This document shows, in pieces, positions 15,328-24,392 of a stretch of 35,074 nucleotides of DNA (positions are counted from its first letter, which is position 1; each line of letters starts with the position of its first letter). The DNA is from Wenzhouxiangella sp. (GTDB lineage Bacteria > Pseudomonadota > Gammaproteobacteria > Xanthomonadales > Wenzhouxiangellaceae), in contig SLKT01000162.1 in NCBI GenBank assembly GCA_007134485.1, positions 1 through 35,074 on the forward strand, written 5' to 3'. The position numbers and the translations under genes were made by a program. The notes beneath the pieces are model-generated. The model saw only the letters and a program-made list of their open reading frames with translations, ran no database searches and was not told the origin of the DNA.

Positions 15328-16247
15328 GCGTTGCGCAACAACAAGACTTGCTGATCGACCAGCCACCGGACAAGGTCAAACCACGCACCCTTGATCTCGA
15401 TGAGATTGTCCGCGAAAAGAGCCCGAGTCTGCATCGGCGCCTGCCCCGACCGGCATTGGATCTGGCCAATCGCCTGTTGTACTGCGATTACATCAATCGA
15501 GAGCTTTATCAATTGCGCTCCCTGCCCTGCCGTGATTTTCCGCGTGCGGCGCTCGATCATCTGGGGGCAGGCTATGAGTGCGATGGACAACAACCGGACA
15601 GCGAACTGTCACGACCCGTTTTTGTCGCCAATCATCCCATCGGCGCGCTGGACGGGCTGGCCATGCTGAGCTGGATGCTGGATCGCTACCGTGAAGTCCG
15701 GGTCCCTGCCAATGATCTGTTGGCGAGATTTCCGCATCTTCGCCCCCTTGTGACCCCGGTCGACAAGTTCAACAACCAGCGAGGCATCGCGAAAATTCTG
15801 CATGAAACCTTTGCCTCGCAGGCGGCGGTCCTGGTGTTTCCCGCGGGACGAACGTCGCGCCCGGCCATTGTCGGTGGGTGCTTGAGCGACTACCCCTGGC
15901 ACAAGATGGCGGTGCGAATGGCAAGAATCCACCAACGACCGTTGATCCCGGTATTCATCAATGGTCGCAACTCACGCCTGTTCTACGCGCTCTATCACCT
16001 GCGGCGCTGGTTCAGAATCCAGACCAACCTGGAAATGTTCCTGCTGGCCAGAGAAATGATGCATCCGGTCACGCGCCGGGTCGGACTTCACTTTGGCCGG
16101 GCGATCCAGCCTGCCGAACTGGAACGGCTGGGCAACAATGACCAGGAGCGAATGCAGTGGATCCGGGCAGCATGCTATCGCCTCGCACCCTCCAGGACGC
16201 CCTTTCCAAGGACATCCACCTCCACACAGGTTCGATGGTCCGAATGA
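15324..16247 (+). CDS. PlsC-like O-acyltransferase (OlsA/GlsA-type candidate)
   Basis: 307 residues from ATG 15324, which overlaps the DinB stop (ATGA); a start at 15288 would be inside DinB and is rejected. It shows glycerophosphate-acyltransferase-like blocks: FVANHPIGALDGLAML at about residue 110, which has NHP-x4-D in place of the classical NHxxxxD, then AAVLVFPAGRTSRP at about 180 and PLIPVFINGRNSRLFY at about 220. Together with the hemolysin-type GNAT acyltransferase encoded next, it resembles the two-enzyme sets that make aminolipids (OlsB/OlsA for ornithine, GlsB/GlsA for glycine lipids). That assignment is inference from pairing. It ends with an ATGA overlap into the GNAT gene. Confidence 0.78.
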   Translation: MSVAQQQDLLIDQPPDKVKPRTLDLDEIVREKSPSLHRRLPRPALDLANRLLYCDYINRELYQLRSLPCRDFPRAALDHLGAGYECDGQQPDSELSRPVFVANHPIGALDGLAMLSWMLDRYREVRVPANDLLARFPHLRPLVTPVDKFNNQRGIAKILHETFASQAAVLVFPAGRTSRPAIVGGCLSDYPWHKMAVRMARIHQRPLIPVFINGRNSRLFYALYHLRRWFRIQTNLEMFLLAREMMHPVTRRVGLHFGRAIQPAELERLGNNDQERMQWIRAACYRLAPSRTPFPRTSTSTQVRWSE

Positions 16248-17152
16248 TTCCCGTTATTGACCCCGTCGATCGCGATCTCCTGCAGGCGGAAATCGAGACG
16301 ATCGAGATCCTGGCCGAATTTCGCGGACTGGAGGTCTATTCCCTACAGGGGGATGACTGCCCGCAAGTCATGCGCGAAATCGGTCGCTTGCGTGAAACCG
16401 GCTTCAGGCAGGTCGGCGCCGGTCGCAATCTTGACTGCGATGTCGACGCCCTGGATTTCGGTCCGAATGCCTATTATCAGCTTGTGGCCTGGGATCCGGA
16501 CGAGCGCGAGATCGTGGCCGTCTATCGCTATCAACTGGGAAGTCGTGCAATATCGGCCGGCGATGGTGTCTTGCGAACCGCCCAATTGTTCGATTATTCC
16601 AAGGCCTTCAATCGCGACATCAAACCCTATTCCATCGAACTGGGTCGCTCGGTTGTCAATGAGCAGGCGCGTCGCCGCGTACTCGGGCTGTTCGCCCTTT
16701 GGATCGGGCTGTACTCGCTGCTGAAAAAACATTCCGATATCAGCTTTTACTTTGGCAATGTCTCGCTCTACGACAGCATGGACGCCACCGCCCGAGCACT
16801 GATCGTGGCATTTCTGGAAACCCACTATTGCCCTGAGCAACCGATGCTCATCGCCCGTGAGGGGTTGCGCTTCGAACCCGGCCATCGATATCTGGCCGAA
16901 GTCCAAGCCATCTCTGCCGCAACGCCCGAGGAACGTACGCGAACCCTGCACCGACTATTGAAACCGCATTCGGAAAAAATCCCACCCATCCTGCAGTCCT
17001 ACATGGGTCTTGGTCTTGACATCTGGTTTGGCCAAACCGCCCATGACCATGACTTTGGCGATGCACTCGAAGTCGGCGTCATCGTGCCCATTGAAACAGT
17101 CCGGAAATCACGCGCCATCGAGCGCTTTTCGCCCCGAGGTAAAACCTTATGA
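16244..17152 (+). CDS. Hemolysin-type GNAT N-acyltransferase (OlsB/GlsB-type candidate)
   Basis: 302 residues from ATG 16244. This start gives an ATGA overlap with the preceding stop, as at the other junctions of the operon; GTG 16157 and ATG 16172 are alternatives in the same frame. Motifs of the OlsB-like GNAT family are LRETGFRQVGAGRNLDCDVD (about residues 45-65), YYQLVAWDPDEREIVAVYRY, and IELGRSVVNEQARR before a helical stretch. Family members transfer acyl chains from acyl-ACP to an amino acid amine. With the PlsC-like protein it would complete an aminolipid pathway; the amino acid used cannot be read from sequence. It ends ATGA-coupled to the DUF3179 gene. Confidence 0.78.
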   Translation: MIPVIDPVDRDLLQAEIETIEILAEFRGLEVYSLQGDDCPQVMREIGRLRETGFRQVGAGRNLDCDVDALDFGPNAYYQLVAWDPDEREIVAVYRYQLGSRAISAGDGVLRTAQLFDYSKAFNRDIKPYSIELGRSVVNEQARRRVLGLFALWIGLYSLLKKHSDISFYFGNVSLYDSMDATARALIVAFLETHYCPEQPMLIAREGLRFEPGHRYLAEVQAISAATPEERTRTLHRLLKPHSEKIPPILQSYMGLGLDIWFGQTAHDHDFGDALEVGVIVPIETVRKSRAIERFSPRGKTL

Positions 17153-18561
17153 ACAACGACCATTACACGAACCCGATTCTTCTTTTTTTTGTAGCCGTAC
17201 TGCCAGTACTGTTCGCAACAGGAGTAAACGCCATGGACAGCGAAGATCTGCATGAGCGAGGAGAGCGTGAAATCGTTCAACTGCACCAGTTTTTCGAGGA
17301 CTGGTACCGAGGACATGAAACAGCGGACTTTGACCGCTTCGATCAGGCTTTATCCGACGGCTTCATGATCATCATGCCCGACGGCCGGGTACTTGACCGA
17401 GACGTCATCGTCGAAGCGGTCCGTGGTCAGCACGACTCCGACAGCCAGGCCGAACTCGAAATTCGCAACGTGCAGCTTCACGAAGTGCATGAGGCCACCG
17501 CCATCTTTACCTACGAAGAGTGGCAAGGCCGCGACGGAGAAACAATGCGTGGACGCCTGAGCAGCGTGGTGTTCGCCCTCGACGACCAGGCGCCCAACGG
17601 CCTGACCTGGCTACATGTCCATGAAACCTGGCTGCCCGAACCTGAAGCAGCCGCCGATCAACCCGAACGACCGCGCAATCCTTTCGACAGCGGCATCCTG
17701 GTCGAAACTTTCGGCTACGGGCCCGACACGCCTTCCCTGGTCGACTACGAAGAGCTTTACCAAGGCTGCCCGGCACGCGACTGCATCCCCTCGATCGATG
17801 ATCCGAAATATGTCAGCGCAAGCGATGCGACCTTTCTCGGTGATGACGAACTGATCATGGGAATCGATATCAACGGCCAGCAGCGTGCCTACCCGGCCCG
17901 CATCATGGATTACCACGAGATCGTCAACGACACCATCGCCGGCCAGCCTGTCGCAGTCACCTGGTGTCCGTTATGCGGGTCCGGCGTGGCCTTCGATCCG
18001 CGCATTGATGGCGAAGTCATCGAATTCGGCGTCTCCGGCGTGCTGCACGACTCCGATCTGGTCATGTACGACCGCAAGACCGATACACTGTGGCAGCAAA
18101 TTACCGGCCAGGGCATTATGGGTCCACGCAAGGGTGAACGCCTCGAGATTCTGCCCATGACGATGACCGACTGGCAAACCTGGCGCCAGGCCCACCCCGA
18201 AACCATGGTGCTGTCCACTGATACCGGTGTCGATCGCGACTATGGTGATTCACGCCGCTACGACGAGTATGAAGAGAGTGAGCGGCTTGCCTTTCCGGTC
18301 TCGAACCGAGATCTGACCATTCATCCGAAATCGGTTGTATTCGGTTTCGAGATCGACGGCCACAAGCTGGCAGTATTCGAAGACAAACTCGATGAACAAC
18401 CCAGCATTGAAACGCCGCTCGGTGACCATGAGTTGACCATCGAGCGGCGTCCGGATGGTTCCGTGAAAGCCATCGATGAACAGGGCAACGCACATCCTTC
18501 CATCCGCCTGTTCTGGTTTGCCTGGTACAACTTCCATCCGGACACAGCCAGGATTGACTGA
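17149..18561 (+). CDS. Secreted NTF2-like / DUF3179 fusion protein
   Basis: 470 residues from ATG 17149, overlapping the GNAT stop (ATGA). An N-terminal signal peptide (about residues 1-28, ILLFFVAVLPVLFATGVNA) is followed by an NTF2/SnoaL-like domain (about 35-160: FFEDWYRGHETADFDRFDQA, DGRVLDRDVIVEAV). The C-terminal two thirds is DUF3179, recognised by AYPARIMDYHEIVNDTIAG, TWCPLCGSGVAFD with its CxxC, LWQQITGQGIMGPRKGERL and HPETMVLSTDTG. DUF3179 proteins are exported and of unknown function; the CxxC suggests metal or redox binding. The fusion with an NTF2-like domain and the coupling to lipid acyltransferase genes are notable. Confidence 0.85.
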   Translation: MNNDHYTNPILLFFVAVLPVLFATGVNAMDSEDLHERGEREIVQLHQFFEDWYRGHETADFDRFDQALSDGFMIIMPDGRVLDRDVIVEAVRGQHDSDSQAELEIRNVQLHEVHEATAIFTYEEWQGRDGETMRGRLSSVVFALDDQAPNGLTWLHVHETWLPEPEAAADQPERPRNPFDSGILVETFGYGPDTPSLVDYEELYQGCPARDCIPSIDDPKYVSASDATFLGDDELIMGIDINGQQRAYPARIMDYHEIVNDTIAGQPVAVTWCPLCGSGVAFDPRIDGEVIEFGVSGVLHDSDLVMYDRKTDTLWQQITGQGIMGPRKGERLEILPMTMTDWQTWRQAHPETMVLSTDTGVDRDYGDSRRYDEYEESERLAFPVSNRDLTIHPKSVVFGFEIDGHKLAVFEDKLDEQPSIETPLGDHELTIERRPDGSVKAIDEQGNAHPSIRLFWFAWYNFHPDTARID

Positions 18562-18596
18562 ACGTATTCATCCCCCATCAAAAAGGGAGGCAACCA

Positions 18597-18998
18597 ATGC
18601 CCGTACAGAAAACCGTGGAATTTTCCCTACTGCTGTTGCGAGTCAGTGTCTTTATCGTCATGGCCATGTGGTCGCTGGACAAACTGCTGGTCCCCGACCA
18701 TGCCGCAGCCGTGTTTGAGAACTTTTACTTCATCACCGGGATCGGGGCCTCAACGCTGCTGGTGATCGGGCTTGCGCAACTGGCCATCGAAGTCGCCTTT
18801 GTGCTCGGCTTGTGGAAGTTCTGGACCTACGGCTTCGTTCTGGTCACCCACGCAATTTCTACCCTGTCATCCTGGAAGCAGTATCTCGATCCATTCAATA
18901 ACATGCTCTTCCTGGCCGCCATTCCGATGCTGGCCGCCTGTATCGCCCTGTTCCTGCTGCGTGACCAGGATCGAATGTTCACCCTCGGCCGGGACTGA
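18597..18998 (+). CDS. DoxX-like small membrane protein
   Basis: 133 residues from ATG 18597, with GGGAGG eight bases upstream. Four hydrophobic helices are visible (LLLLRVSVFIVMAMWSLDKLL, GASTLLVIGLAQLAIEVAFV, TYGFVLVTHAISTLSSW, NMLFLAAIPMLAACIALFLL). The pattern and the short loops resemble DoxX-related proteins. It follows the DUF3179 gene by 35 bases and probably ends the operon starting at 14684. Confidence 0.7.
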   Translation: MPVQKTVEFSLLLLRVSVFIVMAMWSLDKLLVPDHAAAVFENFYFITGIGASTLLVIGLAQLAIEVAFVLGLWKFWTYGFVLVTHAISTLSSWKQYLDPFNNMLFLAAIPMLAACIALFLLRDQDRMFTLGRD

Positions 18999-19267
18999 CA
19001 TCGCCGCCATGGCGCGACCCCCGAGATCCTGAACGGCGCACAGGATCAGGAAGGCTGAACACGGGTACAATGGGCGGGCCCAACGGCAGCCCATTGGGTG
19101 GTAGTCTGGCTCTGGGCATGGATCAGGTCGGTCATCCCCTCCGGGAAGGCTGGAATGTGGCAAGGATCTGTCGTATCGTTACGGATTTCGGCATTCTTCT
19201 CCTCTCAAATCAGTTAGTTAGATGACCCGGGCACAGCTCGATTCACGATGCCTCAGGAACATACGAT
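18999..19267. other. Intergenic region before the Gtr-type set
   Basis: 269 bases with no convincing gene. A weak 6-bp inverted repeat (ATCCTG/CAGGAT, around 19025-19046) lacks a T run. The promoter for the glycosyltransferase operon is presumably here, but no strong boxes were seen. Confidence 0.4.
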
Positions 19268-20242
19268 ATGCGCCTTTCAGTTCTGATTCCGATATTCAAT
19301 GAGCTTGAATTGCTACCCGAGCTTTTTGATCGACTCGATTCGGTACTGGAGAAGCTCGAATTCGAGTATGAGATCATCTGTGTAGATGACGGCTCAAATG
19401 ACAACAGTCTGAAATTTCTGCTGGAACAAGCCAACCGCGATCCGCGGATCAAGGTGGTTTCATTCTCCCGAAACTTTGGGAAGGAAGCCGCACTGACCGC
19501 CGCAATGGACTATGCCAGCGGAGACGCTGTCATTCCACTTGATGCCGACCTGCAACACCCTCCTGAGCTGATCAGCAGGCTTGTCGAGGAATGGCAACAG
19601 GGTCATGATGTGGTTCATGCTCGCAGGGCCAGCCGGGCGGGAGAAAATGCTGTCAAACGCCTTTCTGCTGTTTGTTTTTACAAGATTTTCAACTTGTTGA
19701 GCGAGACCAAGCTCCCCCAGGGCGCAGGAGACTTTTGCTTGCTGAGCCGCAGAGCGGCTGACGTGGTACGACAGCTTCCCGAGAGAGACCGATTCATGAA
19801 GGGGCTGTTTGCCTGGCCGGGTTTCAACAGCACGATGGTCGAATATGAATCCGTCAAGCGTACGGCAGGCTCCAGCAGGTTCAGTTTCTGGACGCTTTGG
19901 AATTTCGCCATTAGTGGCGTGACCTCATTCAGCTCAATACCGATCCGCGTCGGCACCTACATCGGTCTGCTCATCTCTTTCGTTTCAATTCTCTATGGAC
20001 TGTATATCGTGCTGCGAACAGTCATACATGGGATTGATGTTCCAGGGTATGCATCACTGATGGCCGTAATCCTGTTTCTTGGCGGCGTCCAGCTCTTTTT
20101 TCTCGGGATACTGGGTGAGTATCTCGGTCGCATATTCAAGGAAGTCAAGGGGCGACCATGTTATGTAGTTGCACAAGCAACCGGCTTTGATGAAGACATT
20201 GAAAATAGCGATGATCCCCTCGGTGCTCAAGCAAAAGAGTAA
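19268..20242 (+). CDS. GtrB-type family 2 glycosyltransferase (undecaprenyl-phosphate sugar synthase)
   Basis: 324 residues from ATG 19268. A GT-A domain occupies about residues 1-225, with LSVLIPIFNELELLPEL, VDDGSNDNS, FSRNFGKEAALTAAMDYA and the metal-binding LDADLQHPPE. Two C-terminal transmembrane helices follow (YIGLLISFVSILYGLYIVL, LMAVILFLGGVQLFFLGILG), then EYLGRIFKEVKGRPCYV, typical of the DPM1/GtrB/ArnC group. These enzymes load a sugar onto undecaprenyl phosphate at the inner face of the membrane. The next two genes encode a GtrA flippase and a GT-C transferase, completing a Gtr-like pathway. Confidence 0.92.
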   Translation: MRLSVLIPIFNELELLPELFDRLDSVLEKLEFEYEIICVDDGSNDNSLKFLLEQANRDPRIKVVSFSRNFGKEAALTAAMDYASGDAVIPLDADLQHPPELISRLVEEWQQGHDVVHARRASRAGENAVKRLSAVCFYKIFNLLSETKLPQGAGDFCLLSRRAADVVRQLPERDRFMKGLFAWPGFNSTMVEYESVKRTAGSSRFSFWTLWNFAISGVTSFSSIPIRVGTYIGLLISFVSILYGLYIVLRTVIHGIDVPGYASLMAVILFLGGVQLFFLGILGEYLGRIFKEVKGRPCYVVAQATGFDEDIENSDDPLGAQAKE

Positions 20243-20621
20243 CGGCGGCTCGCTGGTCCGGCAGGTTGTGTATTTCGGAATCATTGGTGTGTGTGCCACG
20301 GTTACGCATTATGTCGTGGCCCTGACCTCGCATGAGCTCGTCCACGTACATATTGTGCTGGCTCATTTGCTTGGCTATCTGAGTGCAGTCTCCGTATCCT
20401 ATTTCGGGCATGCCAAACTGACTTTCAGGACACCACCAACTTGGCAATCCATGAGACGATTCGTTCCTGTCTCCCTGGTGAGCTTCGGCCTGAGCGCGGG
20501 TGCTCTGGCCGCGATGGAACATCACTCGACGCTGTCAAGCAGGGTGACCCTGGCATTGGCCATGCTTCTCATCCCCGTGTTCACCTTCATCGCCATCAAG
20601 TTATGGGTTTATCGCAATTGA
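20190..20621 (+). CDS. GtrA-family flippase
   Basis: About 143 residues from ATG 20190; ATG 20211 is equally possible and no clear ribosome-binding site decides. It overlaps the end of the GtrB-like gene by about 50 bases in another frame. Four hydrophobic helices (VYFGIIGVCATVTHYVVALT, LAHLLGYLSAVSVSYFGHA, FVPVSLVSFGLSAGALAAM, LALAMLLIPVFTFIAIKLWV) and the C-terminal KLWVYRN fit GtrA, which is thought to flip undecaprenyl-phosphate-linked sugar. It forms an operon with the adjacent genes. Confidence 0.88.
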   Translation: MKTLKIAMIPSVLKQKSNGGSLVRQVVYFGIIGVCATVTHYVVALTSHELVHVHIVLAHLLGYLSAVSVSYFGHAKLTFRTPPTWQSMRRFVPVSLVSFGLSAGALAAMEHHSTLSSRVTLALAMLLIPVFTFIAIKLWVYRN

Positions 20622-20691
20622 TTGCCGCCTGGTGCCGAGGCCCCGCCAACTATGCCGCCTTGCATCACAAGTCATCCGGACCGATGCCAGC

Positions 20692-22521
20692 ATGATCCCG
20701 GACGTGGCGCTTTCCATTGAAAAGAAATCCCGGCACTCAATTGCCACTCTGGCAGTTGTTTTCATACTCTACATCGTCCAGGCGATCATCTTTTACTATG
20801 CCATGATCGTGGTGGATTCCGGGCGTGACATCGCCAATGCATGGACCATCGCGTCGGCCCAGGGCTTTCCCTTGTACGGACCCGAGATATATGGCACATG
20901 GCACCTGGGACCATTCTGGTTTTACTTCCTGGCATTGCCCCTGGCCCTGGGTGGCTCGCTTGGTACACTCGCGTTATGCGTCGGTTTACTTGCCGCTGCA
21001 AAGGTGCCACTCGCCTACCTGCTTGGCAAGCACTGGTATGGAAGCCATGGTGGACTTCTACTTGCCGCCCTGATATCGATTCCGGGTTGGAGCAGCGTCG
21101 GCTCCATCGCCATCGCGCATACCTCGATCGTCGAAAGCGCGGTACTTCTTGTTATGTTGTTAAGTCTGAGTGTCATGAAAACGCCTTGCCCCAAGCGCAG
21201 CGCGATTCTGATGCTGGCCTTTGCCCTGGCACTGCATGCTCATCCAACTGCCATCGTGATTACACCGTGGGTGGCCGTCGCGCTGGTTTACACCATTCGC
21301 CAGTCGAATGTGGTTACCACTCTGCTACTTTCTGCCGCGGCGTTTTCACTGCCATGGCTACCGCTGTTGATCGCCGAAGCATCGAGTGGCTGGTTAATGT
21401 TGAGTACAAGCGGCGATTATTTCGAAGGCCTTTCACTGGCCGCAATGGCGCCCGGCAACACGTATGCAGTAGCCAAGGGGCTACTCATTGGCTGGGTGCC
21501 ATTTGTCAGCCAGTACATGGTGCCCTGGCTTTCAGATTTTGAAAGCATCATGGTGGCCGGTGCACTGCTGATATTGTGTGCGGCCACTTTGGGTTTGATC
21601 AGATCTGCATGGGGCGGCGAGCGATTAACGCTGGCAATCATCGTCAATCTCGTTGGCGCGCTTTGGTTGTTGAGCGTGCTGAGGCCGGATGCGGTAGCCC
21701 ATATGTACTTCGCCTTGATACCACTGGTGGTCTGTGCCCTGGGGATTGGTCTGACCAGGCTGCTTGCCGGGCGAACGCTTACGGTGGGCTGGATCCTGGT
21801 GGTGTTAAGCATAGTATTGCAGATTGGCGTTCTCATCGAACGCCGCAGTATTGCCGAAAATGGGTCATTGTGGTCTTATCCGGGAGATGCTGCCGCCAAT
21901 ATCAGCCAACCCGTCGAAGACGACGGGGTAGTCCTTTTCTGGTTGGCGGCTGGTGTTCAGGATCAACTGGCAGCCGAGCTTTGCGGATCGAACACAAGCC
22001 TGCATGGCGAACTCGCCAGCGCTTTCTCATGGGGTGCGGGGGTCGCCATCGAGCGAGCATGCAGGGATCACAGGTTCAGGCCACACATGGGGGGAAAACA
22101 GGGTGATCGACGTATCGCGGGCATCCCCAGGGCCCATGCTGAGCATCTCGGCATCGAGGATGGTGAAGTAAAGCATGGATTCACACTGCTCGAACCCCGC
22201 CAGGTGCTTCACCCGGAATTTGGAGAAATGATCGTGGCCAATCCGGAATACCCGGTCGTCTCGTACCGTGAGCGCTTGCGTCGCACAGGCGCCCAATCCA
22301 CGGAAATCAATGCGGCGTGTCAAGCAGGGGAACTGCTGGTTGTCAACAACCTGATGCCAGCCCTGAACCCCATGAGCCTGCAGGTCTCGGACTCCATATC
22401 CTTACAAGAAGCGGCACTGGAGACCCTCGCGTCAAGCTACTTTCGCTGTACCCAGTCAAGCAGCATGCGCATCCGCATTGAAGCTCTTAACCTGGAACAA
22501 GTCGAAATCTTCACCCTGTGA
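20692..22521 (+). CDS. GT-C membrane glycosyltransferase (GtrC-like role)
   Basis: 609 residues from ATG 20692; a GTG at 20632 would add 20 unlikely residues. The first hydrophobic helix (about 15-40) is followed by a loop with an acidic residue in VVDSGRDIANAW, the usual catalytic-Asp position of GT-C enzymes. About ten further hydrophobic segments extend to about residue 385. The last 220 residues are hydrophilic and probably periplasmic. With GtrA and GtrB homologues directly upstream, it likely moves a lipid-linked sugar onto a cell-surface acceptor. The acceptor is unknown. Its 3' end overlaps the convergent transporter gene by 85 bases. Confidence 0.8.
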   Translation: MIPDVALSIEKKSRHSIATLAVVFILYIVQAIIFYYAMIVVDSGRDIANAWTIASAQGFPLYGPEIYGTWHLGPFWFYFLALPLALGGSLGTLALCVGLLAAAKVPLAYLLGKHWYGSHGGLLLAALISIPGWSSVGSIAIAHTSIVESAVLLVMLLSLSVMKTPCPKRSAILMLAFALALHAHPTAIVITPWVAVALVYTIRQSNVVTTLLLSAAAFSLPWLPLLIAEASSGWLMLSTSGDYFEGLSLAAMAPGNTYAVAKGLLIGWVPFVSQYMVPWLSDFESIMVAGALLILCAATLGLIRSAWGGERLTLAIIVNLVGALWLLSVLRPDAVAHMYFALIPLVVCALGIGLTRLLAGRTLTVGWILVVLSIVLQIGVLIERRSIAENGSLWSYPGDAAANISQPVEDDGVVLFWLAAGVQDQLAAELCGSNTSLHGELASAFSWGAGVAIERACRDHRFRPHMGGKQGDRRIAGIPRAHAEHLGIEDGEVKHGFTLLEPRQVLHPEFGEMIVANPEYPVVSYRERLRRTGAQSTEINAACQAGELLVVNNLMPALNPMSLQVSDSISLQEAALETLASSYFRCTQSSSMRIRIEALNLEQVEIFTL

Positions 22522-23378
22522 TCTGGATTTTCAAGAAGAAGACCGGCCTTCCCCGCCCTGCCGCCGGACAACGTGATCATGCCGACCACCAGCAGCCCGA
22601 CGCCGACCACGCACCACCAACCGATTGCACCGCCGGTAGTCGCCAGTGGAACGAACAGCAGAGGCAGGGTGACATACCCCACGTTGTAGTTGGCCGCAAC
22701 GATCGGTGCCCGGCACTCTCGCACATAGGCCCACTGCATCATGCCGAATGCGCCGGCCGCGCCGAGAAAACTCAGTACCAGCAACCCCCACCCCAGCCCG
22801 GTCTGCGGTAGGAACGTGGAACCCTCCAGACCGGACTGGGCCAGCCCCTTGACCAAGGCATCGAGCGCCAGAAAACCGCCTGCGGCCAGTCCGAAAAAGA
22901 CTTCCCTGACCCGGTCCGTGCGGCGCTGGAACCACAGCCCGAGCAGCGGGATCGTCACCAGCCAGACCACGGCCATGCTCATGAACGGTCCGAGGGCAAC
23001 CTGATCCATCGGAATGGCGCCATTAACCAGTTCACCACCGGCGATGATTAGGGTGGCCGCAATGATGATGCCAACACCGGCGAACTGGCGCATGCGCAGC
23101 GTCTCACCCAGGAACGTGCATGAAAACCACAGCAACACGATCAAACCGACCGCGTACATGGACGTGAAAAAAATCGTCGGCGCAAACGGGTTGGCCAGCA
23201 TCACCCAGAACGGGGCGCTGAAATTAAGACCCAGGCCCAGGGCATAGATCATTCGCGCCCGCGGCTGTGGCCGAGTGGCACGCATGCGCTGGATACCGAG
23301 CTTCATCAGCCCCTGCGACAAATGGATGACCGATGAAGCGACCACCCCGATCCCCATGGCGATCAGAGCACCGGTCAT
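22437..23378 (-). CDS. EamA/DMT-type membrane transporter
   Basis: 313 residues from ATG 23378. About ten hydrophobic helices form two similar halves, as in the drug/metabolite transporter superfamily (IAMGIGVVASSVIHLSQGL, APTIFFTSMYAVGLIVLLWF, FAGVGIIIAATLIIAGGEL in the first half; LLVLSFLGAAGAFGMMQWAY, WWCVVGVGLLVVGMITLSGG in the second). The substrate is unknown. It lies 30 bases downstream of the AhpD-like gene on the same strand. The C-terminal 28 residues lie in DNA also used by the opposite-strand glycosyltransferase. Confidence 0.8.
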   Translation of the reverse strand: MTGALIAMGIGVVASSVIHLSQGLMKLGIQRMRATRPQPRARMIYALGLGLNFSAPFWVMLANPFAPTIFFTSMYAVGLIVLLWFSCTFLGETLRMRQFAGVGIIIAATLIIAGGELVNGAIPMDQVALGPFMSMAVVWLVTIPLLGLWFQRRTDRVREVFFGLAAGGFLALDALVKGLAQSGLEGSTFLPQTGLGWGLLVLSFLGAAGAFGMMQWAYVRECRAPIVAANYNVGYVTLPLLFVPLATTGGAIGWWCVVGVGLLVVGMITLSGGRAGKAGLLLENPDHRVKISTCSRLRASMRMRMLLDWVQRK

Positions 23379-23408
23379 GTCAACATCCCCAGGCGCATCG
23401 GCACGCAA

Positions 23409-23960
23409 TCATTCATTTTTCGTACTTACCCCCAGGCCGAGCACGGTGCGATTGGCATAGGCGAAATAAGCGGCAACCTGGTTGATTTCGAGAATCTGCC
23501 CGTCCTCCCAGCCGGCAGCACGCAATTGCTCGATATCATCCGAAGACAGCTCGGTCGGGCTGCGGGTCAAGCGGTTGACATAGTCCAGGGCCAACACCTG
23601 GGCCGGGTCAAAGGCCTCACGCAACTGGCCGCTTTCGATCGCTTCCAGCCATTGACCGGCCCGGGCCTCGTCATTCAGCGCCCGTTTCAGGCCCCGGGTG
23701 TGGTGGGTAACACAGTACTGACAACCATTGATGCGGCTGACCAGGACCCCGATGGCCTCGGCAAAGGCCTTGCCCAGAGTATTATCCGAATGGTGCAATA
23801 CTGAGCGATACAGGGCCATGTGGCCATCCAGGGTATGCGGGCGCTCACCGTGGGCCAGAATGACCTGGTCCAGCCGCGCCGGCGGCGCCCCGAGTTTGCG
23901 ATAACTGGCCGCCAGCGCGTCTTGTGCCTGTTGCGGCAAGGTGATTCGAATCCAGACCAT
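23409..23960 (-). CDS. AhpD-like peroxidase-related protein (second copy family)
   Basis: 183 residues from ATG 23960, preceded by GGAGATCAAAGC; an ATG 21 bases upstream lacks a ribosome-binding site. The AhpD redox motif is Cys80-Gln-Tyr-Cys83 with His87 (INGCQYCVTHH), and C-terminal segments such as LEINQVAAYFAYANRTVLGLG match uncharacterised peroxidase-related proteins of the carboxymuconolactone decarboxylase superfamily. Its first 45 codons and the upstream region are repeated near 28.1 kb. It is probably co-transcribed with the EamA transporter. Confidence 0.87.
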   Translation of the reverse strand: MVWIRITLPQQAQDALAASYRKLGAPPARLDQVILAHGERPHTLDGHMALYRSVLHHSDNTLGKAFAEAIGVLVSRINGCQYCVTHHTRGLKRALNDEARAGQWLEAIESGQLREAFDPAQVLALDYVNRLTRSPTELSSDDIEQLRAAGWEDGQILEINQVAAYFAYANRTVLGLGVSTKNE

Positions 23961-24392
23961 TGCTTTGATCTCCAACTGCATGCAAGCTGTGTGACACTGA
24001 TCCGGTCTGACTAAATCAAGTCAACCAGGAGAAACCGTGATCATCATGTTCATGCCCATACGAGACCGGCTCCAGGCCGATCTGATTGCTTTCACAATCC
24101 TGGCGCTCACAATCCTGGCGCTTCCGGCTGCCGCCGGCGCCGATATCGTTGCAGAAACCTTCGAGCCCTACGCCGACCTGCTGGCTGAGTTCGTGAGCGA
24201 ACACGACCTGCCCGAAGACGGGCTGGTGACTTCGTTCAACTACCGCGCCGCGCTGGAGCATGCCGAAACCTCGGACCGCCTGACCAAGCAGCGTCAGCGG
24301 CTGGCCGAATTCGATCCGGATATGCTGACCGACCGCGACTCGGCCAACGCATTCTGGCTCAATGCCTACAACTTTTTCATGATCGCGCATAT
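23834..24392. repeat. Segmental duplication, copy A
   Basis: This stretch covers the first part of the AhpD-like gene, the divergent promoter region and the start of a DUF547 gene. It aligns with 28055-28602 at high identity (roughly nine bases in ten by eye). The alignment resumes after the inserted element at about 24681-24759, against 28606-28680. Confidence 0.85.
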
